A stretch of 47,810 nt of DNA from an uncultured Collinsella sp. (GCA_900762015.1 CAAFEX010000046.1:1-47810); one strand, 5' to 3'; positions 16,439 to 24,453 are shown, counted from the stretch's first letter. Numbers and translations are program-made. The notes: generated from the sequence alone by a model not told the origin.

Positions 16439-17329
16439 CTACTGAAGCGCCTGTGCGCCCAGGGCCAGGCAGCCCATGATGCCCTGCTTGCCCTCGAGGC
16501 TGTTGTTGACGATGTAGTTATCGATGTCGTTGACCTCGGGCGTGACGATATAGCCGTTGAGCATCTCGGCGCACTTCTTGCGTGCGAGCGGGACGATGGG
16601 GGTGTGGTCGGCCACGCCGCCGCCGATGATGATCTTTTGCGGCGCGTAGCACAGCGTGTAGGTCATGAGTGCCTGTGCCAGATAGCCGGCGAGCAGGTCC
16701 ATGGCCTCCGGGTCATCGGCCATGTCTCCGGCGCTCTTGCCATCCCAGCGCTTTTTAACGCCGGGACCGGCGATGAGGCCCTCGAGACAGTTGTCGTGGA
16801 AGGGGCAGGCGCTGTGCTCGCCAATGGTGTCGCGCGGGTCGCGCGTGACCAGGATGTGGCCAGCCTCGGGATGCATCATGCCGTGCACGAGCTTACCGCC
16901 CGAGAGCACGCCGGCGCCCACGCCGGTACCGATGGTCAGGTAGACCACGTCGGTGAGGCCCTTGGCGCAACCAAACGTGACCTCGCCCAGGCAGGCGACG
17001 TTGACGTCGGTATCGTAGCCGCAGGGGATATTGAGCTCGTTTTGGATAGTGCCCAGCAGGTCAAAGTAGCGCCATGCCGTTTTGGGCGTCTCCAGGATCT
17101 TGCCGTATTGGGGCGAAGCGGGGTTGACTGCGGTGGGGCCAAATGCGCCGATGCCCAGCGCGGCGATGCCCTTGTCGGCAAACCATGCGTTGACGGCCTC
17201 AACGGTCTCCTGCGGGGTCGTGGTCGCGATCTGCTCGCGCTCTAGGACCGTACCGTCCGCATAGCCCGTGGCGCAGACCATCTTGGTGCCACCGGCCTCG
17301 AGCGCTCCGATAAGCTGCTGCTCTGCCAT
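16439..17329 (-). CDS. ROK-family sugar kinase (fructokinase/glucokinase type)
   Basis: A 296-residue ROK kinase expected to phosphorylate a hexose with ATP. The N-terminal phosphate loop reads GALEAGGTKMVCA; the sugar-binding region contains GYDTDVNVACLGE and LTIGTGVGAGVLSGG. The ROK zinc site is present as H-x-n-C-x2-H-x2-C (EHSACPFHDNCLEG). The compact form and the sequence around the P-loop resemble the fructokinase-type ROK proteins of Gram-positives, but fructose versus glucose or mannose cannot be decided here. GAGAGGA precedes the ATG. A TATACT -10 (minus strand, 17369-17374) lies about 40 nt upstream. It is monocistronic. Confidence 0.88.
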   Translation of the reverse strand: MAEQQLIGALEAGGTKMVCATGYADGTVLEREQIATTTPQETVEAVNAWFADKGIAALGIGAFGPTAVNPASPQYGKILETPKTAWRYFDLLGTIQNELNIPCGYDTDVNVACLGEVTFGCAKGLTDVVYLTIGTGVGAGVLSGGKLVHGMMHPEAGHILVTRDPRDTIGEHSACPFHDNCLEGLIAGPGVKKRWDGKSAGDMADDPEAMDLLAGYLAQALMTYTLCYAPQKIIIGGGVADHTPIVPLARKKCAEMLNGYIVTPEVNDIDNYIVNNSLEGKQGIMGCLALGAQALQ

Positions 17330-17404
17330 AGTATTCCTCTCTCTGGGACGAGTTGCTCCGTGACTAAAGTATAGAGCTCTAAGCCATTTAAGAAAGCGCT
17401 ATAG

Positions 17405-17445
17405 AAAGAAGCCTCGCAACGCGGCGGGCGGTGCGGGGCTTCTTT
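17405..17445 (-). terminator. Terminator of the aminotransferase gene
   Basis: AAAGAAGCCTCGCA (17405-17418) is complementary, with one wobble, to TGCGGGGCTTCTTT (17432-17445). On the minus strand the stem is followed by CTTTCT-rich sequence. It lies 26 nt after the aminotransferase stop codon. Confidence 0.75.
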
Positions 17446-17470
17446 GGTTGCTTTAGTTGCCGGGCCGTCC

Positions 17471-18670
17471 TTACCCGCGCGGCTTGATTTTATCACGTAG
17501 CGACTTGAGGTTCTCCAGCGCCGCGTTAAGCGTCTCGTCTCGCTTGGCAAAGTGGAAACGGATCAGATGGTTGACGGGCTCGCGGAAGAAGCTCGAGCCG
17601 GGCACGGCGCCCACGCCCACCTTAGACGCGAGGTCCTCGCAGAATTCGAGGTCGCTGTCGTAGCCAAACTCAGAGATGTCCATCATGACGTAGTAGGCAC
17701 CCTGCGGCACGTTATGCTCAAGACCGATGCTGTCGAGTCCCTGGCAGAATAGGTCGCGCTTGGCGGTATAGAGGTCGAGGACCTCCTGGTAATAGCTGTC
17801 GTCGAAGTTGAGCGCGGTGACAACGGCTTCCTGCAGGGGAGCGGCGGCACCTACGGTGAGGAAGTCGTGGACCTTCTTGATACGCTCGGTAATCTCGGCT
17901 GGGGCAATGGTGTAACCCAGACGCCAGCCGGTGATGGAGTACGTCTTAGACAGCGAGCTGCAGCTGATGGTGCGCTCGAACATGCCGGGCAACGTGGCCA
18001 TATAGACGTGCTCGTGGGGCGCGTAGACGATGTGCTCGTATACCTCGTCGGTGATGCAGTACGCGTCGTACTTTTTGCACAGGTCGGCGATAAAGGTGAG
18101 CTCCTCGCGCGTAAAGACCTTGCCGCAGGGGTTGGAAGGGTTACACAGGACGATGGCCTTGGGATCGTTGTTGCGGAAGGCCGCCTCGAGTACCGCGCGG
18201 TCAAAGTCGAATGCGGGCGGGTTGAGCGGCACATAGATGGGTTCGGCACCCGAGAGGATGGTGTCGGCGCCGTAGTTCTCGTAGAACGGCGAGAAGATGA
18301 CGACCTTGTCGCCGGGGTTTGTGACCGTCATCATGGCGGCCATCATGGCCTCGGTGGAGCCGCAGGTGACCACGATGTTCTCGTTGGGGTTGATTGGCAT
18401 GCCCATAAAGTGCCCCTGCTTGGCCGCGAGCGCCTCGCGCATGGCCTGGGAGCCCCAAGTGATGGAGTACTGGTGATAGAGCGGCTTGGGGTCGGTCGCG
18501 ATAGTGCCGAGGCTCTTGAGCAGCTGCGCCGGAGGATCGAAGTCAGGGAAGCCCTGCGAGAGGTTGACGGCACCGTACTTATTGGAGATGCGCGTCATGC
18601 GGCGGATGACCGAATCGGTAAAAGTTGCCGTGCGGTTGGAGAGTTCTTTTATGCCTGTCCTTTCGAGCAT
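17471..18670 (-). CDS. Class I/II pyridoxal-phosphate aminotransferase
   Basis: A 399-residue fold-type I aminotransferase. Seen are YHQYSITWGSQAMREA in the N-terminal region, CNPSNPCGK, the TDEVYEHIVY aspartate that holds the PLP pyridine nitrogen, and the Schiff-base lysine in SLSKTYSITGWRLGY. The C-terminal RFHFAKRDE arginine would bind the substrate carboxylate. The family covers aspartate, aromatic and kynurenine/methionine aminotransferases; the NPSNPCGKV/SLSKTYSITGWRLGY pattern is closest to the MtnE/YbdL/KAT-like group, but substrate is not settled. The start at 18670 has AAAGGACAG upstream. It is divergent from the tRNA-His operon. Confidence 0.9.
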   Translation of the reverse strand: MLERTGIKELSNRTATFTDSVIRRMTRISNKYGAVNLSQGFPDFDPPAQLLKSLGTIATDPKPLYHQYSITWGSQAMREALAAKQGHFMGMPINPNENIVVTCGSTEAMMAAMMTVTNPGDKVVIFSPFYENYGADTILSGAEPIYVPLNPPAFDFDRAVLEAAFRNNDPKAIVLCNPSNPCGKVFTREELTFIADLCKKYDAYCITDEVYEHIVYAPHEHVYMATLPGMFERTISCSSLSKTYSITGWRLGYTIAPAEITERIKKVHDFLTVGAAAPLQEAVVTALNFDDSYYQEVLDLYTAKRDLFCQGLDSIGLEHNVPQGAYYVMMDISEFGYDSDLEFCEDLASKVGVGAVPGSSFFREPVNHLIRFHFAKRDETLNAALENLKSLRDKIKPRG

Positions 18671-18762
18671 TTGCAGTGGGGCAAGTTTACTCCTATGAAA
18701 CCAGTGGGAAATGCTTGAAATGGATCCGAAAAACTCTTTTCAAAATTCTTGAAAATTGGGGC

Positions 18763-18791
18763 TTGCATCGTGTGGCGTTCCTTGCAATAAT
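18763..18791 (+). promoter_or_regulatory. tRNA-His/tRNA-Lys promoter
   Basis: TTGCAT (18763-18768), 17-nt spacer and AATAAT (18786-18791), about 27 nt before the mature tRNA-His. Confidence 0.6.
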
Positions 18792-18817
18792 AGTCGAGCG
18801 CGAAGCGCACAGGACAC

Positions 18818-18895
18818 GGTGGGTGTAGCTCAGTTGGCTAGAGCGACGGGTTGTGGTCCCGTAGGTCGAGGGTTCGAGTCCCTTTACCCACCCCA
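18818..18895 (+). tRNA. tRNA-His (anticodon GTG)
   Basis: Acceptor GTGGGTG/TACCCAC with the extra 5' G(-1) opposite C73, as required for His tRNA. Anticodon stem ACGGG/CCCGT, loop TTGTGGT, anticodon GTG. T arm GAGGG-TTCGAGT-CCCTT. The CCA end is encoded (18893-18895). Confidence 0.96.
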
Positions 18896-18917
18896 GTTCT
18901 TGCTTCGTGTTGATATC

Positions 18918-18993
18918 GGGTCGTTAGCTCAGTTGGTAGAGCAGGGGACTCTTAATCCCAAGGTCCAGGGTTCGACCCCCTGACGGCCCACCA
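18918..18993 (+). tRNA. tRNA-Lys (anticodon CTT)
   Basis: Acceptor GGGTCGT/ACGGCCC, D stem GCTC/GAGC, anticodon loop CTCTTAA (anticodon CTT), T arm CAGGG-TTCGACC-CCCTG, encoded CCA at 18991-18993. It lies 22 nt after tRNA-His in the same transcript. Confidence 0.96.
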
Positions 18994-19002
18994 AAGCATG
19001 TT

Positions 19003-19034
19003 AAGACGGTCAACGAAAGTTGGCCGTCTTTTTT
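19003..19034 (+). terminator. Terminator of the tRNA-His/Lys operon
   Basis: AAGACGGTCAAC pairs with GTTGGCCGTCTT (one wobble) across a GAAA tetraloop, followed by TTTT. Ends the tRNA transcript 10 nt after tRNA-Lys. Confidence 0.9.
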
Positions 19035-19091
19035 GTTGACCTTTCATGGGGTCGAACCCGAAAGGGCGCGGAGCTGAGCTATCTGCACCGT

Positions 19092-19162
19092 TATTCCCTT
19101 AGGGAAAACACGGCTAAAGCCCCGTAAGCGTGTTCTCCTTGGGGAATCATGCTTACGGGGCT
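19092..19162 (-). terminator. 3' hairpin of the flavoprotein gene with pseudoknot potential
   Basis: Perfect 12-bp arms AGCCCCGTAAGC (19118-19129) and GCTTACGGGGCT (19151-19162) with a 21-nt loop. The loop (19130-19147) is imperfectly complementary to 19092-19110 (ATTCCCTTAGGGAAAACAC), which on the minus strand lies just downstream, so loop and tail could pair. It is followed by only three T, so termination is plausible but not certain. Confidence 0.55.
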
Positions 19163-19208
19163 CGATGCATGTTGAGAAATTGTGATCAAACTCTAAGTGA
19201 GAATCGAA

Positions 19209-20735
19209 TTAGTCCGCTCGATAGTGCGATCCGAGACTTTCGGTCCGTGCGCGCATGGCTTTGACCATTTCCTGTGCTAGTTGAATTTGCGATTGCAGGC
19301 GGGCAAGGGCTGCGACTTCGCTATCCTGCGCTTTCTGTGTGCTCAAGGTCGTTGCCTCCGTCTTCAAGCCCTCAAGCTCGTGTAGTGCCTTTGATAGGCC
19401 CGTCTCGGTGCGGTTGATCATGCAATAGGTGCTCATCGTATGCTTAAGGCCGTGTGTCAGGCGCTCGGCATCTGTTGTGGCGATGCCGTACTGGGGGAGG
19501 GCGATATCCGCCTTCAGGGATGCCTCAGCTGCATTCTGTGCTGCCTGGGCTGCCGATGCGCCCGCGATGCGCCCAAACACGATGCCGTTGGCGCTTGACA
19601 GGCCACCAATGCGGTCGGCGCCGTGCATGCCGCCTGTTGCCTCACCGCAGGCGTAGAGGCCCTCAACGCCCGTGTACGCGGTCTTGTCGATCTTGATACC
19701 GCCGTTAGCGGCGTGGGCATACATCGCCACGCGCATCTCGTCGGTCGGCGCGATTCCGTGCTCGTCCTGTAGCCAGGTGGCAAAGGTCTGCACAAACTCG
19801 GGGACGTCCTCGCGGGGGAAGTCGTAGTGGAGCGCCAGGCCCTCTGCACCTGCCTGATCTATGACGAGGTCGATGGCGCGGGAGGCCAAGCGCGAGGTGA
19901 AAGGACCATATCCAGAGCGCTGCTCGAGCAGGTCGTCCAGCTTGTCGTCGGCAATATCTGCCGGCTGGTCTACATGTACGTAGCGCCAGGTCTTCTCGTT
20001 AAAGACAAGGTTTCGCTTGGGCTCGATGAAGCCGGGCATCATCTGCATGAACTCTATATTAGTAAGGGACGCACCGTGCGCCAGCGCGATGGCCTGTGAT
20101 GAGCTGAGCACATCAGCCGACGTAAGGTTGCGCTCGAACAGGCCACCCGTGCCGCCCGCAGCGATGATAGTGGCCTTAGCTGCCATAGGCACGAGATGCT
20201 CGTTTGTCCGGTCGTAGAGCGTGGCGCCGACAATCTTTCCGTCCGTATCTTCAACAAGGTCGATAAGCTCATGGCGGGGGAGCAGGCGAATGCCGAGCGA
20301 CTCGATCCGGGTCGTCAGAGCGTCCTCAAGGGGCTTACGGGTGAGGCCGCGCCACATGCGCGTCTTGTGGTCAAAGCAGGGGATAAATTGCTTTTGCTGA
20401 GCGCTCTCAGCGCTTTGCGGACGCTGGAGCTCAACGCCCAGGTCTTGCTCGAGCCACTCAATTGCCTGGGGAATGCCGTGGACAAACGTCTGGACAAGCT
20501 CGGGGTCGGCCACACCGCCGCCGACGGTCTGGATGGTGTCGATGAGGTCTTGTTCGTCGTCTTCGTCGACGGGACCAATAAGGCCGAGGCCCCAGGTGCT
20601 CGGGAAGAAACTCGATCCACTCATAGTCTTGCCGGCGCTTGCCACAGTGACGGTTGCAGCCGTGCGTGCCGCTTCGATGGCGGCGCAAAGGCCCGCAATG
20701 CCAGATCCAATTACCAGTACATCAGTCGATTCCAT
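19209..20735 (-). CDS. FAD-dependent oxidoreductase, fumarate reductase / L-aspartate oxidase superfamily
   Basis: A 508-residue flavoprotein. The N-terminal Rossmann dinucleotide motif is VLVIGSGIAGLCAAIEA (GSGIAG at about 10-15). A second conserved region, GLYACGEATGGMHGADRIGG, is the FAD/substrate segment shared by NadB, FrdA and SdhA. The C-terminal helical part is also of this superfamily. There are no covalent heme or extra flavin motifs and no signal peptide, so it is likely cytoplasmic. NadB would supply quinolinate synthesis, but no nadA or nadC is in view, and the protein could instead be a fumarate reductase-like enzyme. I start at 20735 (MESTDVLVIG) with GAAAGGA upstream. Confidence 0.82.
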   Translation of the reverse strand: MESTDVLVIGSGIAGLCAAIEAARTAATVTVASAGKTMSGSSFFPSTWGLGLIGPVDEDDEQDLIDTIQTVGGGVADPELVQTFVHGIPQAIEWLEQDLGVELQRPQSAESAQQKQFIPCFDHKTRMWRGLTRKPLEDALTTRIESLGIRLLPRHELIDLVEDTDGKIVGATLYDRTNEHLVPMAAKATIIAAGGTGGLFERNLTSADVLSSSQAIALAHGASLTNIEFMQMMPGFIEPKRNLVFNEKTWRYVHVDQPADIADDKLDDLLEQRSGYGPFTSRLASRAIDLVIDQAGAEGLALHYDFPREDVPEFVQTFATWLQDEHGIAPTDEMRVAMYAHAANGGIKIDKTAYTGVEGLYACGEATGGMHGADRIGGLSSANGIVFGRIAGASAAQAAQNAAEASLKADIALPQYGIATTDAERLTHGLKHTMSTYCMINRTETGLSKALHELEGLKTEATTLSTQKAQDSEVAALARLQSQIQLAQEMVKAMRARTESLGSHYRAD

Positions 20736-20922
20736 CGGATTCCTTTCTCGTCCGGCGCATTGTCGCACGGGTGATCGGCAATGGGGCCGCAAAGACTCGG
20801 CAAATCGGTAAAGGGCACATATGGCAGGTGGGCGTCATGGGCGCTCTGACATTCCATCTCATCACATCTCGTATTTCGCCCCAACTGATATATCGGCATT
20901 CGCTACCCTGCGACGGCGCAAA

Positions 20923-20957
20923 CAAAAAGAGCCGCTACCCCGAAAGGTAGCGGCTCC
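20923..20957 (-). terminator. Terminator of the NifU-like/GGGtGRT operon
   Basis: Perfect 11-bp stem GAGCCGCTACC/GGTAGCGGCTC with 6-nt loop, followed on the minus strand by TTTTTG. Lies 35 nt after the GGGtGRT stop codon. Confidence 0.93.
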
Positions 20958-20991
20958 AAAGCTCGACTATTTGAGCATCGCGCGGGCGCGA

Positions 20992-21996
20992 TTAGGCCTT
21001 GAGGGCCTCCTCGACGGCGACAGCGCAGGCGACGGTGGCACCGACCATGGGGTTGTTGCCCATGCCGATGAGACCCATCATGTCAACGTGCGCAGGCACG
21101 GAGGAAGAACCGGCGAACTGGGCGTCGGAGTGCATGCGGCCCATGGTGTCGGTCATGCCGTAAGAGGCAGGGCCGGCGCCCATGTTGTCCGGGTGCAGGG
21201 TACGGCCAGTGCCGCCACCAGAAGCGACGGAGAAGTACTTCTTGCCAGCCTCGATGCGCTCCTTCTTGTAGGTGCCAGCGACGGGGTGCTGGAAGCGCGT
21301 GGGGTTGGTGGAGTTACCGGTGATCGAGATGTCGACGTTCTCGTGCCACATGATGGCAACGCCCTCGCGGACATCGTCGGAGCCGTAGCAGTTAACGGCA
21401 GCGCGGGGACCATCGGAGTAGGGGATGGTCTCGACGACCTTTAGCTCGCCCGTGTAGTAGTCGAACTGGGTCTTCACATAGGTGAAGCCGTTGATGCGGG
21501 CGATGATCTGAGCAGCGTCCTTGCCCAGACCGTTGAGGATAACGCGCAGCGGCTTCTTACGAGCCTTGTTGGCGTTCAGAGCCAGGCCGATAGCGCCCTC
21601 GGCGGCAGCGAAGGACTCGTGACCGGCCAGGAAGGCGAAGCACTCGGTGTCGTCGGAGAGCAGCATAGCGCCCAGGTTGCCGTGGCCCAGACCGACCTTG
21701 CGGTCCTCGGCGACGGAGCCGGGGACGGTGAAGGCCTGGATGCCCTCGCCGATGATGGCGGCAGCCTCAGAAGCGGACTTGGCGCCACGCTTGACAGCGA
21801 GAGCGCAACCGAGGGTGTAGGCCCACTCGGCGTTCTGGAAGGCGATGGACTGGGTGTTGTTGACGATCTCACGCGGGTTGAAGCCCTTGTCGGTGCAGAT
21901 CTGCAGAGCTTCCTCGAGGGAGGCGATGCCGTTGTCGGCGAGGCACTTGTTGATCTTGTCAGCGCGGCGCTCGTAACCTTCGAACGTAACAGTCAT
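20992..21996 (-). CDS. GGGtGRT protein, uncharacterised
   Basis: A 334-residue protein that carries the signature after which its family is named, SGGGTGRTLHPDN (about residues 259-271). A glycine-rich stretch VGLGHGNLGAMLL (101-113) and GLIGMGNNPMVGATVACAV near the C-terminus are also conserved-looking. The family has no assigned activity to my knowledge. The gene starts 18 nt after the NifU-like scaffold gene stops, so the two are co-transcribed and probably act together, most simply in iron-sulfur or other metal cofactor handling. Only a few cysteines are present (C18, C33, C64, C119, C203, C324), in no classic cluster spacing. Confidence is high for family and low for role. Confidence 0.8.
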   Translation of the reverse strand: MTVTFEGYERRADKINKCLADNGIASLEEALQICTDKGFNPREIVNNTQSIAFQNAEWAYTLGCALAVKRGAKSASEAAAIIGEGIQAFTVPGSVAEDRKVGLGHGNLGAMLLSDDTECFAFLAGHESFAAAEGAIGLALNANKARKKPLRVILNGLGKDAAQIIARINGFTYVKTQFDYYTGELKVVETIPYSDGPRAAVNCYGSDDVREGVAIMWHENVDISITGNSTNPTRFQHPVAGTYKKERIEAGKKYFSVASGGGTGRTLHPDNMGAGPASYGMTDTMGRMHSDAQFAGSSSVPAHVDMMGLIGMGNNPMVGATVACAVAVEEALKA

Positions 21997-22014
21997 AGTT
22001 ATTTCCCTCCCTTT

Positions 22015-22749
22015 CTACTCGTGAACCGGGAACACGCTGGCGACGGAGTGAGTCTCCTCGTCGGTGCGCGGGTCGATGTACTTGGCAGCGTTCTCCCACT
22101 GACCATAGTGGCCCATAGCGCCAGCGATGGCCTCCTCGGGGGTCTTGCCGGCCTTGACGGCGTCGGTGAACTTGCCGAGGTTCAGGAACTCGAATGCGAT
22201 GATCTCGTTCTTGTCGTTGAGAGCCATGCGGGTGACGTAGCCCTGAGCGAGCTCGAGGTAACGAGCGCCCTTGGCCTTGGTGCCGAACATGGTGCCGACC
22301 TGAGAGCGAAGGCCCTTGCCGAGGTCGTCGAGGGAGGCGCCCACGGGCAGGCCGCCCTCGGAGAACGCGGTCTGGCTGCGGCCGTAAACGATCTGCAGGA
22401 AGATCTCGCGCATAGCAACGTTGATGGCGTCGCAGACGAGGTCGGTGTTGAGGGCCTCGAGGATGGTCTTACCGGGAAGGATCTCGGAAGCCATGGCGGC
22501 AGAGTGGGTCATGCCCGAGCAGCCGATGGTCTCAACGAGGGCCTCCTCGATGATGCCGTCCTTGACGTTCAGCGTGAGCTTGCAGGCGCCCTGCTGAGGT
22601 GCGCACCAACCCACACCGTGCGTAAGACCGGAGATGTCGGAAATCTCCTTAGCCTGGACCCACTTGCCCTCCTCGGGGATGGGTGCGGGGCCGTGGTATG
22701 CACCCTTGGCAACGGGGCACATGTTCTCCACTTCCTGTGAGTACTGCAT
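22015..22749 (-). CDS. NifU-like iron-sulfur cluster assembly scaffold protein
   Basis: A 244-residue protein with a NifU/IscU-type N-terminal domain. Cysteine candidates for cluster binding are in VGWCAPQQGACK (about 47-58), ETIGCSGMTHS (about 74-84) and DLVCDAINVAMREIF (about 103-117). It is longer than a stand-alone IscU and has an extra C-terminal region (about 170-244) not seen in SufU. It forms a two-gene operon with the GGGtGRT gene and is separate from the sufU scaffold 2 kb away, so this genome has at least two scaffolds. The start at 22749 (MQYSQEVENM) has GAGAGGAGAGG upstream. A TATTAT -10 candidate lies at 22843-22848 on the minus strand. Confidence 0.85.
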   Translation of the reverse strand: MQYSQEVENMCPVAKGAYHGPAPIPEEGKWVQAKEISDISGLTHGVGWCAPQQGACKLTLNVKDGIIEEALVETIGCSGMTHSAAMASEILPGKTILEALNTDLVCDAINVAMREIFLQIVYGRSQTAFSEGGLPVGASLDDLGKGLRSQVGTMFGTKAKGARYLELAQGYVTRMALNDKNEIIAFEFLNLGKFTDAVKAGKTPEEAIAGAMGHYGQWENAAKYIDPRTDEETHSVASVFPVHE

Positions 22750-23152
22750 GCCTCTCCTCTCTATCGTGTTGGCGTCCCGTCTGGGGGTCGTGGCTGGCGA
22801 TTGCCGGGCGACCCTTCGAAAGGGACATGACATGCAGCCCCTATAATACCGCGAAATGCACGGAATATTCGGCGAACGGCTCAGTTTTCGTAGCGAGAAG
22901 TCCGGAAGTTTTAATTGAAACGATTTAACTCTATGTTCTGTGGTCGTGAACTTCCGTAGAGGGGGTCCGTCTTGGGCAAGCTTTTGGTCAGCTCTTGCAA
23001 GCGTTGCAGTGGTTGACCTGTTGCAACGGTGCCGTTCGCCGCCTGTTTACTGCCTTTGGCCGCGCGAGTGTATTGTTTTGCGTGAATGTTTTGATGGCAC
23101 GCTTCAATCGTGCTGTATTGGATGGCAAGCAGATCCCGGCGAAGGGAGCGCC
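22750..23152. other. Divergent spacer between the NifU-like gene and the RAYT gene
   Basis: 403 nt without a supported gene. It holds the minus-strand -10 candidate (22843-22848) of the scaffold operon and presumably the promoter of the transposase gene, for which I see no convincing -35/-10 pair. No copy of the 30-bp GGGACAAA repeat is present on this side of the transposase gene. Confidence 0.5.
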
Positions 23153-23953
23153 ATGCAGCGCGTTTGGAGAACGGTCACCGGCTTTTACCATGTCTGTGCC
23201 CGCGGTACGGGAAAGCAGCTCATCTTTGAGGACGACGATGACCGGTGGGAGTTTCTGGAACTGATGCGCGACTGCTGCCGTGAGGCTGGGGTGACGGTTA
23301 TCGCCTGGTGCCTTATGGGCAATCACGTGCATTTGGTGCTTGCAGATTACGAGGACGCGATGAGCGCGGCGATGCACCGGCTGCTTTTGACGTACGCGCG
23401 GCGGTTCAATAAACGCACGGGGCGCACGGGCCATCTGTTCCAGAACCGTTTTGACCGGCGCTCGCTCGATACCGACCGTTATCTAATGGCTGCCATTCGC
23501 TATGTTCACGCTAATCCGCAGGAGGCGGGTATCGCCCTGATCGAGCGTTATCCCTGGAGCAGCTTTGCCGAGTATCTGCGAGCGTATGACAACGATATGA
23601 CGAGGGGATTTTCGGACCCTTCTTGTGTGCTCGAGCTCTTTGAGTCTGCCAAGGGGTTTCTGGATTATTCTCTGTCGATGCCCGATGGTTCCGATCCGGT
23701 GATTCACGATATGGATGAGACGGAGTGGGAGCGGCGTGCGTTTGCCGACAAGATGGCGAAGCGCCTGGGTGTGCCGCTCAACGAACTCAAGACCGTAGCA
23801 CCCTCGCGGCGAGACGGAATCATTTTCGCCCTGCACGATGGCGGCTACACGATGCGCGAGATCGAACGGTATACGGGAATCAGCAAGAGTACCGTCTCTC
23901 GTATCGTGCGCGCTTATGCGCGGGTGAAGGCTCAGGCTGAGGGCGCGGGATAG
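23153..23953 (+). CDS. REP-associated tyrosine transposase (RAYT), Y1/HUH family, with C-terminal HTH
   Basis: A 266-residue single-strand transposase of the IS200/REP-associated group. The HUH metal site is GNHVHLVL (H58, H60). The nucleophile is most likely Y117 in IRYVHANPQEAG, a signature that separates RAYTs from classical IS200 TnpA. The usual RAYT segment RTGHLFQNRF (91-100) is present. A C-terminal helix-turn-helix (about 225-255, YTMREIERYTGISKSTVSRI) may help target recognition. The ATG at 23153 follows AAGGGAG. There are no IS ends, so it is a domesticated-type single-copy gene. A 30-bp GGGAC palindrome lies 54 bp beyond its stop codon, as expected for a RAYT and its REP. Confidence 0.88.
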   Translation: MQRVWRTVTGFYHVCARGTGKQLIFEDDDDRWEFLELMRDCCREAGVTVIAWCLMGNHVHLVLADYEDAMSAAMHRLLLTYARRFNKRTGRTGHLFQNRFDRRSLDTDRYLMAAIRYVHANPQEAGIALIERYPWSSFAEYLRAYDNDMTRGFSDPSCVLELFESAKGFLDYSLSMPDGSDPVIHDMDETEWERRAFADKMAKRLGVPLNELKTVAPSRRDGIIFALHDGGYTMREIERYTGISKSTVSRIVRAYARVKAQAEGAG

Positions 23954-23957
23954 AAAA

Positions 23958-23990
23958 TGGCCGAACCACTCTTGTCAAGCGATTCGGCCA
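23958..23990. terminator. Bidirectional terminator between the RAYT gene and the suf operon
   Basis: TGGCCGAA (23958-23965) and TTCGGCCA (23983-23990) form an 8-bp stem with a 17-nt loop. On the minus strand TTTTC follows, serving sufU; on the plus strand it ends the transposase gene. Confidence 0.65.
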
Positions 23991-23998
23991 ACAAAATT

Positions 23999-24037
23999 CT
24001 TAAGATTTGGGACAAATACTACTGATTATTTTGTCCC
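23999..24037 (+). repeat. GGGACAAA-type REP, single copy next to RAYT
   Basis: CTTAAGATT (23999-24007) followed by a 30-bp imperfect palindrome (24008-24037) that begins TGGGACAAA and ends TTTTGTCCC. The palindrome has the same length, ends and internal GRTTAT block as the two copies at 29394-29423 and 29437-29466. Confidence 0.8.
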
Positions 24038-24453
24038 GTGAGCATGCCGTCGAGGGTGCGCCAGGCGAGTTCGGCGCACTTGACGCGGGCGGGCATGTGC
24101 GAGATGTCCTGGAGCTGGGAGGCTTCGTCCAGGTCTTCCAGGTCCTCCTCGGAGAGCTTCTCGCCGCGGATCATGGCGAGGAAGAGCTCTGCCAGGCGGC
24201 GAGCTTCCTCGACGGTCTCGCCGGTGATGAGATCGGCCATGATGTCGGCACTGGCCTGGCTGATGGCGCAGCCGTGGCCGGTAAAGGAGGCCTCCTCGAT
24301 CACGTTGTTCTCGACACGCAGCTGCAGAGTGAGCTCGTCTCCGCAGCTGGGGTTGATGCCGTCGTGCTCGTGCGTGGGAGCATCCATCTCGTACTTGTAG
24401 TCGGGGTGCGAGTTGTGCTCCATAAATGTGGTGGAGGTGTACAGATTACCCAT
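24019..24453 (-). CDS. sufU: SufU iron-sulfur assembly protein
   Basis: A 144-residue SufU-type protein that accepts persulfide sulfur from SufS. The zinc/cluster ligands are in NPSCGDEL (Cys and Asp), TGHGCAIS and ARVKCAEL, matching the three cysteines and one aspartate of the family. The characteristic SufU insert between the second and third cysteines (EEARRLAELFLAMIRGEKLSEED) is present. It overlaps the end of sufS by 8 nt and is therefore translationally coupled to it. Its 3' end overlaps the REP at 24008-24037, so the repeat supplies the last codons and stop (GQNNQ). That overlap is unusual. Confidence 0.93.
   Translation of the reverse strand: MGNLYTSTTFMEHNSHPDYKYEMDAPTHEHDGINPSCGDELTLQLRVENNVIEEASFTGHGCAISQASADIMADLITGETVEEARRLAELFLAMIRGEKLSEEDLEDLDEASQLQDISHMPARVKCAELAWRTLDGMLTGQNNQ

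Noticed and set aside
19046..19075. tRNA T-arm-like GGGTTCGACCCC on the minus strand after the tRNA-Lys terminator, possible att remnant
   Set aside because: Only the T-loop words fit; no acceptor or anticodon stem, and no integrase gene is near.
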